Of a DNA stretch of 64,000 nucleotides, positions 47,481 through 55,530 are shown piece by piece. The notes beneath the pieces were generated by a model. It worked only from the letters and a program-made list of their open reading frames with translations, was not told the DNA's origin and ran no database searches. Both the position numbers and the translations under genes were made by a program. How positions within the stretch are numbered: the stretch's first letter is position 1; each line of letters opens with the position of its first letter. Source of the stretch: Streptomyces sp. NBC_00576 (lineage in GTDB: Bacteria > Actinomycetota > Actinomycetes > Streptomycetales > Streptomycetaceae); NCBI RefSeq assembly GCF_036345175.1, contig NZ_CP107780.1, positions 5,952,001 through 6,016,000 of the forward strand, read 5' to 3'.

Positions 47481-48131
47481 TCAGCTGAAGACGATCATCG
47501 ACCCCTGCGCCAGGCTCCGCGTCGCCGCCGCGTTCAGGCCCAGCCACACATGCCGTTCCCGGGCGAACGGGCTGTCGTCGAACGGGGCCGGTGCCGCCGG
47601 TTCCTCCAGTGACGTGGGGGTCAGCGGCGGGGCCGGGGCCAGCGGGGGGTTCGCCGGGTTGATGCCGAGCGAGGGGGCCACGAACTCCAGCTCCCGGAGC
47701 AGGGTTTGGGACGAGCCCAACGGGCCGCCCCCTGCCAGGAGTTCGTCGCTCGAGAGTGGGTGCGGGAAGTCCACGGGGACGTAGGCGCCCGCGTGGTCGT
47801 AGTGCCAGACCAGGTGCGACTGCTGGGCGGTCGCCTCGAACATCTCCAGCAACTGCTCGTAGTCGCCGCCCAGTTCGCCCACCGGCGTCACCGGCAGACC
47901 GCACACCTGGAGGAGATACGCACGGCGCAGGAAGTGCAGCGCGTCGTAGTCGAAGCCCGCGATCGGGGCCACGTCGCCGGACAGCCCCGGCATGTACGAG
48001 TACACCGGCACAGGTGGCAGTCCTGCCTCGCCCAGCACCTTGTCGTAGAGGGCGAGTTCCTCGGCGAAGGGGTTGTCGGGGGTGTGACACAGCACGTCGA
48101 CGAGTGGGACCAGCCACAGGTCACAGGCCAA
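47481..48131 (-). CDS. Conserved Streptomyces protein, unknown function
   Basis: 216 residues from a TTG at 48131 with AGGAG upstream. Features: WLVPLVDVLCHTPDNPFAEE, LYDKVLGEAGLPPVPVYSYM, FDYDALHFLRRAYLLQVCGL, then YEQLLEMFEATAQQSHLVWH and YDHAGAYVPVDFPHPL, with an Ala/Pro-rich tail. There is no signal or membrane helix. Relatives occur across Streptomyces near these core genes, without a function. It is convergent with the DUF3303-like gene. Confidence 0.65.
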   Translation of the reverse strand: MACDLWLVPLVDVLCHTPDNPFAEELALYDKVLGEAGLPPVPVYSYMPGLSGDVAPIAGFDYDALHFLRRAYLLQVCGLPVTPVGELGGDYEQLLEMFEATAQQSHLVWHYDHAGAYVPVDFPHPLSSDELLAGGGPLGSSQTLLRELEFVAPSLGINPANPPLAPAPPLTPTSLEEPAAPAPFDDSPFARERHVWLGLNAAATRSLAQGSMIVFS

Positions 48132-48293
48132 AGGAGGACTCCTCGCATCGTCGAAGGCGGCGGTCAGGCACCGTGGGCAAAGCAGTCAGGGCAGCGTAAT
48201 GGGTCGGGGGCGGGTCGGTCCCCTGCACGACTGGCCAGACACCGACAGGAACAGGTCAGGAACAGGTCAGGAAGCCGACCGCTTCCCGGCGGC

Positions 48294-50729
48294 TCACGAC
48301 CCGTCGTGCAGGTCCCATACCCACACCCCGCCCGTCCACTTACCCGGCTTGCCCGTCAGCTTCTCCAGCGTCTCGCGCAGCACCCCGTCGTTGGTCTGCG
48401 GGGCCAGCACCAGCACGCCCGCCCGCCAGTACGCGAAGTCCTTCTTCGCCTGCGCCTGCCAGTTGGCGCCGATCGTCGGCGCGACGCCCGTGTAACGCAC
48501 GTCCCGCAGCATGTTGGAGGTGAAGCGCGGCGAGGCACCGTAGATACCGACGCGCTCCTCGCCGTACGGCCCGTTGAAGTACCCGCCCGGCAGCTTGAAG
48601 CCGAGGTCGGCCGCCGTCTGCCAGTGCAGCGACTCCGCGTTGCCGGGATCGGGCAACGGCACCGGCACGAGCGACTCGCCCTTCCCGACGTACGACTTCC
48701 ACCCGCCGTCCGCGATGAAGGGGGGCACGGCGGTGCGTTCCACCGACTTCAGCGGGGCCGGGACGATCGGCAGCACGGCGAGAAGGACGGCCAGTGTGCC
48801 GAAGTACTGCGTGGACAGGCGGCGGGTGGCCGCCAGTTGTTCCACCGCGATGGCCACGAGCATGCCCAGCGCGGGTGCGCAGATCATCGCGACCCGGCCC
48901 TCGATCACCGACTCGAACAGCGGCTTCTTCGCGAGCAGCGCCCACGGCCCCGGCAGGACGGTGTCGGTCAGCGGGATGCGGAACTCGGGGCCCAGGGAGA
49001 GGAAGGCGGCGGCGACCGCCGTGAAGGCGAGCGCCTTCACCGCCGTGCGCTCCCACATCCGTACGACGATCGCGAAGGCCAGGAGGACGAGCGGCCAGCC
49101 GTAGAAGGCGTTCTGTTCGGTGGGGTTGAGGGAGAGCGCGTTCGCCCGGTCGCGGTCGCCCGCGATGAGGGAGCGCTCGGCGAAGGAGAGCAGCGCGAGC
49201 GGACTGTTGCCCGCGTTGTCGCCGTGCAGGACGCTCTTGTAGCTCTGCGGTCCGAAGAACTGCCAGGCCAGCGGTAAGGCGACGATCGGCAGGCAGACCG
49301 CGCCACCGATCAGCAGGCCGCGCAGCAACGGGCGCCAGGCGGCCTTCGCCACCTCCCGGCGTACGACGGCGTAGGCGAGGGCGAACAGGCCCATCCCCAT
49401 CGCCGCCAGCAGCAGCGGCTCCTCACCGAGGAAGATCTGGTACGCCGCCATCAGGCCCAGGATCACGCCGTCGCGCTTGACCCGCGCGCCCTCGCACAGC
49501 CGCAGGGCGCGGTCGATGATCAGCGGCATCATGAAGAGGATGACGAAGTTCGGGTGCGCGTTGGCGTGGCTGACCATCGGGGGCGCGAAGGTCGCCAGGG
49601 CCGCTCCGGCGAAGGCCGCACCCCGTTGCCGTACGACCCTTTTCACGATCAGCCAGTACCAGGCCGTCGCGGTCACGGCGAGGCCCAGGGTCATCACCAG
49701 GGCCAGGGAGACCGCCGGGCCGGCGAGGAGCGTGATCGGCGCGAAGGGGACGGAGAGGCCGAGCATGACCGTGTTGGCCATGAGGTTCACGCCGTCGGGG
49801 AAGCCCTGGAGGTCGGTGAAGAGCGGGTTGCGGAAGTGGCTGATGTTGTCGGCCGTGACCGCGAAGAACCACTCCCACTGGTTCTGGTCCTGGAGCGAGT
49901 CCGGGAGGTAGCGGCCCGCCGGGTCGACCCAGCGGCCCGCGTACAGGGCGACCGCCATGAGGAGGAACAGGGTGACCGCGAGGAGGTCGGCCGGGCGGAG
50001 CGCGCGCGCCTTGAGTGCCGCCAGCTCGGCGAGGACGCGGGCGTAGTCCAGCGGGCGTACCTTCGAGCCGGACTGGTGGGCCCAGCGGACCGGGATCTCG
50101 GCGACCGGCCAGTCGGCGCGGCGGAAGTGCTGGAGGACCTCGACGTCGATGCCCCAGCCGTTGAGCCGGGACGCGGCGAACGCCGTACGGGCGCGGTCGC
50201 CGTCGAACAGTTTGAAGCCGCACTGGGTGTCCCGTATGCCGGGGACGGCGACCCTGCGTATCAGCAAGTTGCCGGCCCGGCCGAGGAGTTCACGCACCCG
50301 GTGCTGGTGGTGCTCGATCGTCGCGCCGGGCACGGAACGGGAGCCGATCGCCGCCGCGTGCCCCTCGGTGAGCGCCTCGTCCAGTACCTCCAGCTCCTCT
50401 ATGGGCGCCGCCAGATCGGCGTCCGTGACCAGGACGCGGGCGCCGCGCGAGGCGGCGACCCCCAGGCGCAGGGCGTTGCCCTTGCCCCGGTTGCGGGGGC
50501 TGGTGACGAGCTGGACGCGGGGGTCGGCGAGGCCGGTGACGAGGTCGCGGGTGCCGTCCGTGGAACCGTCGTCGACGACCACCACCTCCCAGGCGCCCCA
50601 GCGGCCCTCGTTCTCCTGGAGGTGACCGGTGATGGCAGCGAGGGTGGGGCCGAGCCGCTGCTCCTCGTTGTAGGCGGGAACGACGACGGTCAGGTCGAGG
50701 GTGCCGGTGGTACGGGTGGGAGCACTCAT
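48294..50729 (-). CDS. Fusion of a dolichyl-phosphate-type GT2 with a large membrane domain
   Basis: 811 residues from an ATG overlapping the FCD-GntR stop (ATGA). Residues 1-250 are a GT2 of the dolichol-phosphate glucose/mannose synthase type: LDLTVVVPAYNEEQRLGPTL, VVVDDGSTDGT, NRGKGNALRLG, LVTDADLAAP and a DTQCGFKLFDGD acceptor loop. Residues about 260-811 carry 10 or more membrane helices and an extracellular C-terminal domain, as in YfhO-like/GT-C proteins (SLQDQNQWEWFFAVTADNIS; DLQGFPDGVNLMANTVMLGL). It may charge a polyprenyl phosphate with a sugar and then transfer it outside. The product is unknown. Confidence 0.87.
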   Translation of the reverse strand: MSAPTRTTGTLDLTVVVPAYNEEQRLGPTLAAITGHLQENEGRWGAWEVVVVDDGSTDGTRDLVTGLADPRVQLVTSPRNRGKGNALRLGVAASRGARVLVTDADLAAPIEELEVLDEALTEGHAAAIGSRSVPGATIEHHQHRVRELLGRAGNLLIRRVAVPGIRDTQCGFKLFDGDRARTAFAASRLNGWGIDVEVLQHFRRADWPVAEIPVRWAHQSGSKVRPLDYARVLAELAALKARALRPADLLAVTLFLLMAVALYAGRWVDPAGRYLPDSLQDQNQWEWFFAVTADNISHFRNPLFTDLQGFPDGVNLMANTVMLGLSVPFAPITLLAGPAVSLALVMTLGLAVTATAWYWLIVKRVVRQRGAAFAGAALATFAPPMVSHANAHPNFVILFMMPLIIDRALRLCEGARVKRDGVILGLMAAYQIFLGEEPLLLAAMGMGLFALAYAVVRREVAKAAWRPLLRGLLIGGAVCLPIVALPLAWQFFGPQSYKSVLHGDNAGNSPLALLSFAERSLIAGDRDRANALSLNPTEQNAFYGWPLVLLAFAIVVRMWERTAVKALAFTAVAAAFLSLGPEFRIPLTDTVLPGPWALLAKKPLFESVIEGRVAMICAPALGMLVAIAVEQLAATRRLSTQYFGTLAVLLAVLPIVPAPLKSVERTAVPPFIADGGWKSYVGKGESLVPVPLPDPGNAESLHWQTAADLGFKLPGGYFNGPYGEERVGIYGASPRFTSNMLRDVRYTGVAPTIGANWQAQAKKDFAYWRAGVLVLAPQTNDGVLRETLEKLTGKPGKWTGGVWVWDLHDGS

Positions 50730-51652
50730 CCGGCCGTGCCCCCGTTGCCCCCGTCGCCCGCGGCCGCCGTGACGCCGTCGTCCTTCTCGTTGTCGTTCTC
50801 GTTCTGCTTCTTCTCCTTGTCCTCGCCTCCGTCGGGGGCGAGGTCGGAGTGGCCGGCGGGACCGGCGGGGCCGTTCGCCAGGCCTTCGATGAGGGCGAGG
50901 GAGTGCGCGTCGTACGCGTCCACTATCCGGTGCGCCTCGGCGAGGTCGCGGCGCGTCAGCGCGTCGACGACCTCGGTGTGGTCGGACCACAGATGCCCGC
51001 GCAGATCGGCGATCCGGCGCAGGTGCTGCACCGCGCACACCCAGGACTGGACGCGCAGCCGGTGCAGGAAGTCGGTGAGGTACTGGTTGCCGAACAGGGC
51101 GCCGAGTTCGCGCCAGAAGCGCAGGTCGTAGCCGATGAGGATGTTCAGCTCACCGGCGGTGGCGGCGCGGCGCGCCTCCTCGCCCCGGCGGCGGACACCG
51201 GCGAGCGCGGCGGCGGCGCGGGGGTCGCCGACGCGGACGAAGAAACCGCGCGGCCCCGGGCTGTCACTGGCGAACCCACCCATGCGACCGCCTGCACCTC
51301 TGCCTGTTCCACCACCCGCAGGACCGGCCGCCAGACCCTTCGCCAAGCCGTGGAACATGCCGTCCGTGACCAGGCCGCGGGCCTCGATCATGCCCCGGAA
51401 GTCGGCGAGCGAGTACTCGTGCACCCGGAAGCCACGGTGGTGGTCGGCCTCCAGCAGGCCCTGGGCCGACAGATCGACCAGGGCCTCGCGGACCGGCGTC
51501 GCGGAGACGCCGTACTGCTCGGCGATCTCCTTGACCGTGAACTCCTGGCCCGGCTGGAGACGGCCGGCCAGCACCTCGTCGCGGAGCGCGTCCGCGATCT
51601 GCTGTCGCAGGGTGCTGCGGGTCACGGCGCCGTTGCCGCTGCTGGCGGGCAT
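50726..51652 (-). CDS. GntR-family regulator, FadR/FCD type, with low-complexity insertions
   Basis: 308 residues from the ATG at 51652. The winged HTH (LRQQIADALRDEVLAGRLQP, FTVKEIAEQYGVSATPVREA, then HHRGFRVHEYSL) and the helical FCD effector domain (FWRELGALFGNQYLTDFLHR; WSDHTEVVDALTRRDLAEAH; AYDAHSLALIEGLA) are clear, with His residues where FCD proteins bind metal. Between them lies an unusual Gly/Arg-rich stretch (residues about 115-140, GPAGGGTGRGAGGRMGG), and the C-terminus is a highly charged Asp/Glu/Lys/Asn tail. It is coupled to the GT fusion gene. The ligand is probably an organic acid, as for other FCD proteins. Confidence 0.88.
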   Translation of the reverse strand: MPASSGNGAVTRSTLRQQIADALRDEVLAGRLQPGQEFTVKEIAEQYGVSATPVREALVDLSAQGLLEADHHRGFRVHEYSLADFRGMIEARGLVTDGMFHGLAKGLAAGPAGGGTGRGAGGRMGGFASDSPGPRGFFVRVGDPRAAAALAGVRRRGEEARRAATAGELNILIGYDLRFWRELGALFGNQYLTDFLHRLRVQSWVCAVQHLRRIADLRGHLWSDHTEVVDALTRRDLAEAHRIVDAYDAHSLALIEGLANGPAGPAGHSDLAPDGGEDKEKKQNENDNEKDDGVTAAAGDGGNGGTAG

Positions 51653-51779
51653 GTCCGGGCCCTCCCCCTTCACGCGTGTGGATGACTACTCGCATATGTC
51701 TACGAGCACGTCACCTTACGCGTTCGGGTTCCAGGGATACTTTCCCGTGCGCTTACCCGACTTGCCCGGGTATTCGCCC

Positions 51780-53147
51780 TTATGCGGTGTGGTTGTCGGT
51801 GTACTCGTCGGCGACCGCCAGCGCGGCGTCCAGGGCAGCGAGCCCCTCCTTGGCCTCGGCCTCCGTCACGTTGCAGGGCGGGACGACATGGGTGCGGTTC
51901 ATGTTGATGAACGGCCACAGCCCGTTCGCCTTCGCGGCGGCGCCGAACGCGGCCATCGGCGCGTTGGCCTCACCGGCGGCGTTGTACGGCACCAGCGGCT
52001 CCCGGGTCTCCTTGTTCCGTACGAGGTCCAGGGCCCAGAAGACACCGGTGCCGCGGACTTCGCCGACGCTCGGGTGACGCGCGGCCAGCTCCCTGAGCGC
52101 CGGGCCGATGATGTTCTCGCCGGTGCGGGCGGCCTGCCCGACGATGTCCTCCTCCGCCATCACGGTGAGCGTGGCGACGGCGGCGGCGCAGGCGAGGGGG
52201 TGCCCGGAGTAGGTGAGGCCGCCGGGGTAGGGGCGAGTGGCGAACGTCTCGGCGATGGCACCCGAGATCGCGACACCGCCGAGGGGCACATAGCCGGAGT
52301 TGACGCCCTTGGCGAAGGTCATCAGGTCGGGCACGACGTCGAACAGGTCGGCGGCGAACCACTCACCGGTCCGCCCGAACCCGGCCATGACCTCGTCCAG
52401 GACGAAGACGATCCCGTACTGGTCGCAGAGTGCGCGCACCCCGGCGAGATAGCCGGGCGGCGGGATCATGATGCCGGCGGTGCCGGGGATGGTCTCCAGG
52501 ATGATCGCGGCGATGGTGCCGGCGCCCTCGAAGACGATGGTGTCCTCAAGGTGCTGAAGCGCCCGCGCGCACTCCTGCTCCTCGGTCTCGGCGTAGAACT
52601 TGGACCGGTAGAGATAGGGCGCCCAGAAGTGCACGACCCCGGCGGTGCCGTTGTCGGAGGGCCAGCGGCGGGGATCGCCGGTGATGTTCACGGCCTGCTG
52701 GGTGCCGCCGTGGTAGGAGCGGTAGGCGGACAGCACCTTGGGCCGCCCGGTGTGCAGCCGGGCCATGCGTACGGCGTGCTCGACGGCGTCGGCGCCGCCG
52801 TTGGTGAAGAAGATCTTGTCGAGATCGCCCGGGGTCCGCTGGGCGATGAGCCGAGCGGCCTCCGACCGCGCCTCCACGGCGAAGGCGGGCGCGAAGGTCG
52901 TCATCCGCCCGGCCTGCTCCTGAATGGCCGCGACGACCTTCGGGTGCTGGTACCCGATGTTCGTGAAGACCAGCCCACTGCTGAAGTCCAGGTACCGCCT
53001 GCCGTCGTAGTCCCAGAAGTACGCCCCTTCGGCACCGGCGACGGCGAGCGGGTCGATGAGCTCCTGCGCGGACCAGGAGTGGAACACGTGCGCACGGTCG
53101 GCGGCCTTCACGGCCGCGCCGGCCTGGGGGTTGGGCTGAGGGGTCAT
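51780..53147 (-). CDS. Class III pyridoxal-phosphate aminotransferase
   Basis: 455 residues, full length for the family. Landmarks: YFWDYDGRRYLDFSSGLVFT, IFFTNGGADAVEHAVRMARL, YRSYHGGTQQAVNITGDPRR, the PLP-binding Asp in FVLDEVMAGFGRTGEWFA and the Schiff-base Lys in LMTFAKGVNSGYVPLGG, then YSGHPLACAAAVATL. It resembles the omega-amino-acid:pyruvate/beta-alanine group that occurs in catabolic operons. It lies upstream of the FCD regulator on the same strand (127 bp gap), which may sense its substrate or product. The substrate is not fixed by sequence alone. Confidence 0.9.
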   Translation of the reverse strand: MTPQPNPQAGAAVKAADRAHVFHSWSAQELIDPLAVAGAEGAYFWDYDGRRYLDFSSGLVFTNIGYQHPKVVAAIQEQAGRMTTFAPAFAVEARSEAARLIAQRTPGDLDKIFFTNGGADAVEHAVRMARLHTGRPKVLSAYRSYHGGTQQAVNITGDPRRWPSDNGTAGVVHFWAPYLYRSKFYAETEEQECARALQHLEDTIVFEGAGTIAAIILETIPGTAGIMIPPPGYLAGVRALCDQYGIVFVLDEVMAGFGRTGEWFAADLFDVVPDLMTFAKGVNSGYVPLGGVAISGAIAETFATRPYPGGLTYSGHPLACAAAVATLTVMAEEDIVGQAARTGENIIGPALRELAARHPSVGEVRGTGVFWALDLVRNKETREPLVPYNAAGEANAPMAAFGAAAKANGLWPFINMNRTHVVPPCNVTEAEAKEGLAALDAALAVADEYTDNHTA

Positions 53148-53290
53148 GCGGGGGAGCGTAGGTGTCCTGGGTAACGGCGGGATATCGGCGTCCTGTCTGC
53201 GGTCTGGCGCTTTACACGACAGGTTGTCGCGTGTCCTGATGAGAAAGTAGGGGGGTGCGGGGGAGGGGAGAAGGGGGAGGCGGCGCAGGC

Positions 53291-55042
53291 ATGGACAAGC
53301 TCCGGGACGGGGATCCGGTGCGGATCGGGGCGTACCGGCTGCTCGCGCGGCTCGGCGCGGGCGGCATGGGGCATGTGTATGTCGCGCGGTCCGAGCGGGG
53401 TCGTACGGTCGCCGTCAAGCTCGTTCGGCGGGAGCTGGCCGAGCAGGAAGAGTTCCGGGACCGCTTCCGGCAGGAGGTCGCCGCCGCGCGTCGCGTCGGG
53501 GGGCACTGGACGGCGCCCGTGCTCGACGCCGACACCGAGGCCGCCGTGCCCTGGGTCGCCACCGGGTACGTCGCCGGGCCGAGCCTGCGACAGGTCGTCG
53601 GGCACGACCACGGGCCGCTGCCCGAACACTCGGTGCGCGTCCTCGCCGCCGGGCTCGCGCACGCGCTCCAGGACATCCACGCCGCCGGGATCGTCCACCG
53701 CGACCTCAAGCCGTCCAACGTCCTGGTCACCATCGACGGGCCCCGCGTCATCGACTTCGGCATCGCCCGCGCCCTGGAAACCGTCACGGAGGGCGGCCTC
53801 ACGCGCGCGGGCGCGCTCGTCGGCTCACCCGGCTTCATGGCGCCCGAACAGGTACGCGGCGACCGGATCACCGCCGCGGCCGACGTCTTCTGCCTCGGCT
53901 CCGTCCTGGCGTACGCCGTCACGGGCGCCCTGCCGTTCGGGGCGGTCGGCAGCGGGGCCCACGCCATGATGTTCCGCATAGCCCAGGAGGAACCCGACCT
54001 GACGGGCGTCCCGGAGGGCCTGGCCGCCCTCCTCCGCGACTGCCTGCACAAGGACCCGGCCCAGCGACCCACACCGGAACAGATCCTGGAACGTACGGGG
54101 AGTACGGGGAGTGCAGGGCCTACGGGGAGTACGGGGGTGTCGGCCGACGCCGACGCGGCCGGCCACGAGCGGGACACCTGGCTGCCGGGCGCACTGGTCG
54201 CCCAACTGGGGCGACACGCGGTGCAGTTGCTTGAGGCGGAGGCAGAGGCGGAGGCGGATGAGGCAGCGGATGAGGAGGCAGTGGCGGAGGCCGACGTGGA
54301 GAGGCCGGACGACATCCCGCCCGAGCACGCCCCACCCACCGGCCCGCCCGCCGATCCGGCCCACGGCCACCCCCAGCACCATCCGCAGCCCTTCGCCGCC
54401 GCCCCCGGCGACAGCCAGCGTTCCCCTGTCTGGCCCGGGGACCCGGCGCTCGAAGAGCCCGCCCTACCGGCCGAGTGGAGCGCGACGCCCGCTGTCACGC
54501 CGCTGCCCTACACCGTGGTGCGCGCGCAACGCAGGGAGGCGCGAACCCGGAGGTCCCGCCTGTCGGTGGCACTCGGCGCCGCCGCCCTGGTCGTCGCCCT
54601 CGGGGCCGGCGCGTCCATCGTCACCACCCTGCTGAACGGCGACGACGACACCCCGACCGTGCCCCCGAGCCCTACGCCGACCTCGGCGCCGGCCGGTGCC
54701 GCCGTACCGTCCGGCTTCCTCGGCACCTGGACCGCCTCGATCGACAACTCCACGGGCCACAACACGCGTCGGCTGACCATCAGGCAGGGCGAGGCGGGCG
54801 ACAGAGTGCTGACCCTGGTCGCCGACGGCCCCACCTACCACTGCGTGTTCGCCGCACCCCTGGCCGAACGGCCCACCGACGAAGCCCTGTTGAGGATCTC
54901 CCCGTCCCAGATCACCACCGGCGAACCCCCCTCCGCCTGCACTCCGGGCGCCGCCTCGACGCTGACCCTACGCAAGGACGGCACGTTGGAGCGGGCGACA
55001 GCGGGCGGTGGCGGAAAGCTGACGTACGAGAAGAAGAGCTGA
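53291..55042 (+). CDS. Membrane Ser/Thr protein kinase (PknB-like)
   Basis: 583 residues from the ATG at 53291. The kinase domain (residues 1-275) is complete: LGAGGMGHVYVA (P-loop), VAVKLV (Lys), GIVHRDLKPSNVL (catalytic loop), VIDFGIA (DFG), GFMAPEQ (APE-type). An Ala/Glu- and Pro/His-rich linker follows, then a basic stretch (RREARTRRSRL) and one membrane helix at about residues 430-450 (VALGAAALVVALGAGASIVT). The extracellular domain (FLGTWTASIDNSTGHNTRRL to the end) has two Cys and no PASTA repeats, so it probably senses something other than muropeptides. Single gene upstream of the polymorphic toxin. Confidence 0.93.
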   Translation: MDKLRDGDPVRIGAYRLLARLGAGGMGHVYVARSERGRTVAVKLVRRELAEQEEFRDRFRQEVAAARRVGGHWTAPVLDADTEAAVPWVATGYVAGPSLRQVVGHDHGPLPEHSVRVLAAGLAHALQDIHAAGIVHRDLKPSNVLVTIDGPRVIDFGIARALETVTEGGLTRAGALVGSPGFMAPEQVRGDRITAAADVFCLGSVLAYAVTGALPFGAVGSGAHAMMFRIAQEEPDLTGVPEGLAALLRDCLHKDPAQRPTPEQILERTGSTGSAGPTGSTGVSADADAAGHERDTWLPGALVAQLGRHAVQLLEAEAEAEADEAADEEAVAEADVERPDDIPPEHAPPTGPPADPAHGHPQHHPQPFAAAPGDSQRSPVWPGDPALEEPALPAEWSATPAVTPLPYTVVRAQRREARTRRSRLSVALGAAALVVALGAGASIVTTLLNGDDDTPTVPPSPTPTSAPAGAAVPSGFLGTWTASIDNSTGHNTRRLTIRQGEAGDRVLTLVADGPTYHCVFAAPLAERPTDEALLRISPSQITTGEPPSACTPGAASTLTLRKDGTLERATAGGGGKLTYEKKS

Positions 55043-55530
55043 ACCTGCACGTCGACAAGCAGGTGACTTCTGGTCAACTTATGGCCGAGATCATGCACTA
55101 CACGCACACTTTCCTCACGGGTCACACACATGTAACTCCCGCTGTGAGCACGGCGTTTGCACGTGGCGTGCAGTGAATCGCCGGGCAAGTGGTTTTCCCG
55201 ATCCGCGATCCGGACTCCGAAGGCAGCTCTTGTCATGCCCTGTTGGCCTATGGCTATGGTGAGCGCCGCGCTGACGGCAGGGATCTGACCACCCTGTTGT
55301 GTCGCGCGCACATCATTCGGCGGCCGGGGGGACTGTACCGCCACGGGGGGATTGGTTCGTCATGCCGCGATGCCGGCTCGTTGTGAACGCCTACTTGACC
55401 GCTGCTGTCTGCGGCCCCTGTTCCCGCAACGGGACGGCGGGCTGACCCTCGCGTGTCCCACCCGCCTCTTCGGGCGGTCACCCCTTCCTGCCTGCCCTCA
55501 TTCGCTTCGCTTGCTACGAAGGATTTGCTT
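55043..55530. other. 488-bp gap upstream of the polymorphic toxin, no gene seen
   Basis: No convincing frame is present on either strand. The stretch must contain the toxin gene promoter. A CGACA/GCAC-rich segment around 55125-55180 has small inverted repeats but no clear operator. Antisense frames crossing it run into the kinase or toxin genes and look like shadows. Confidence 0.5.

Noticed and set aside
48294..51038. Longer form of the GT fusion protein starting 103 codons earlier
   Set aside because: The extension is Arg-rich out-of-frame reading of the FCD regulator tail; the ATG at 50729 overlaps the regulator stop.
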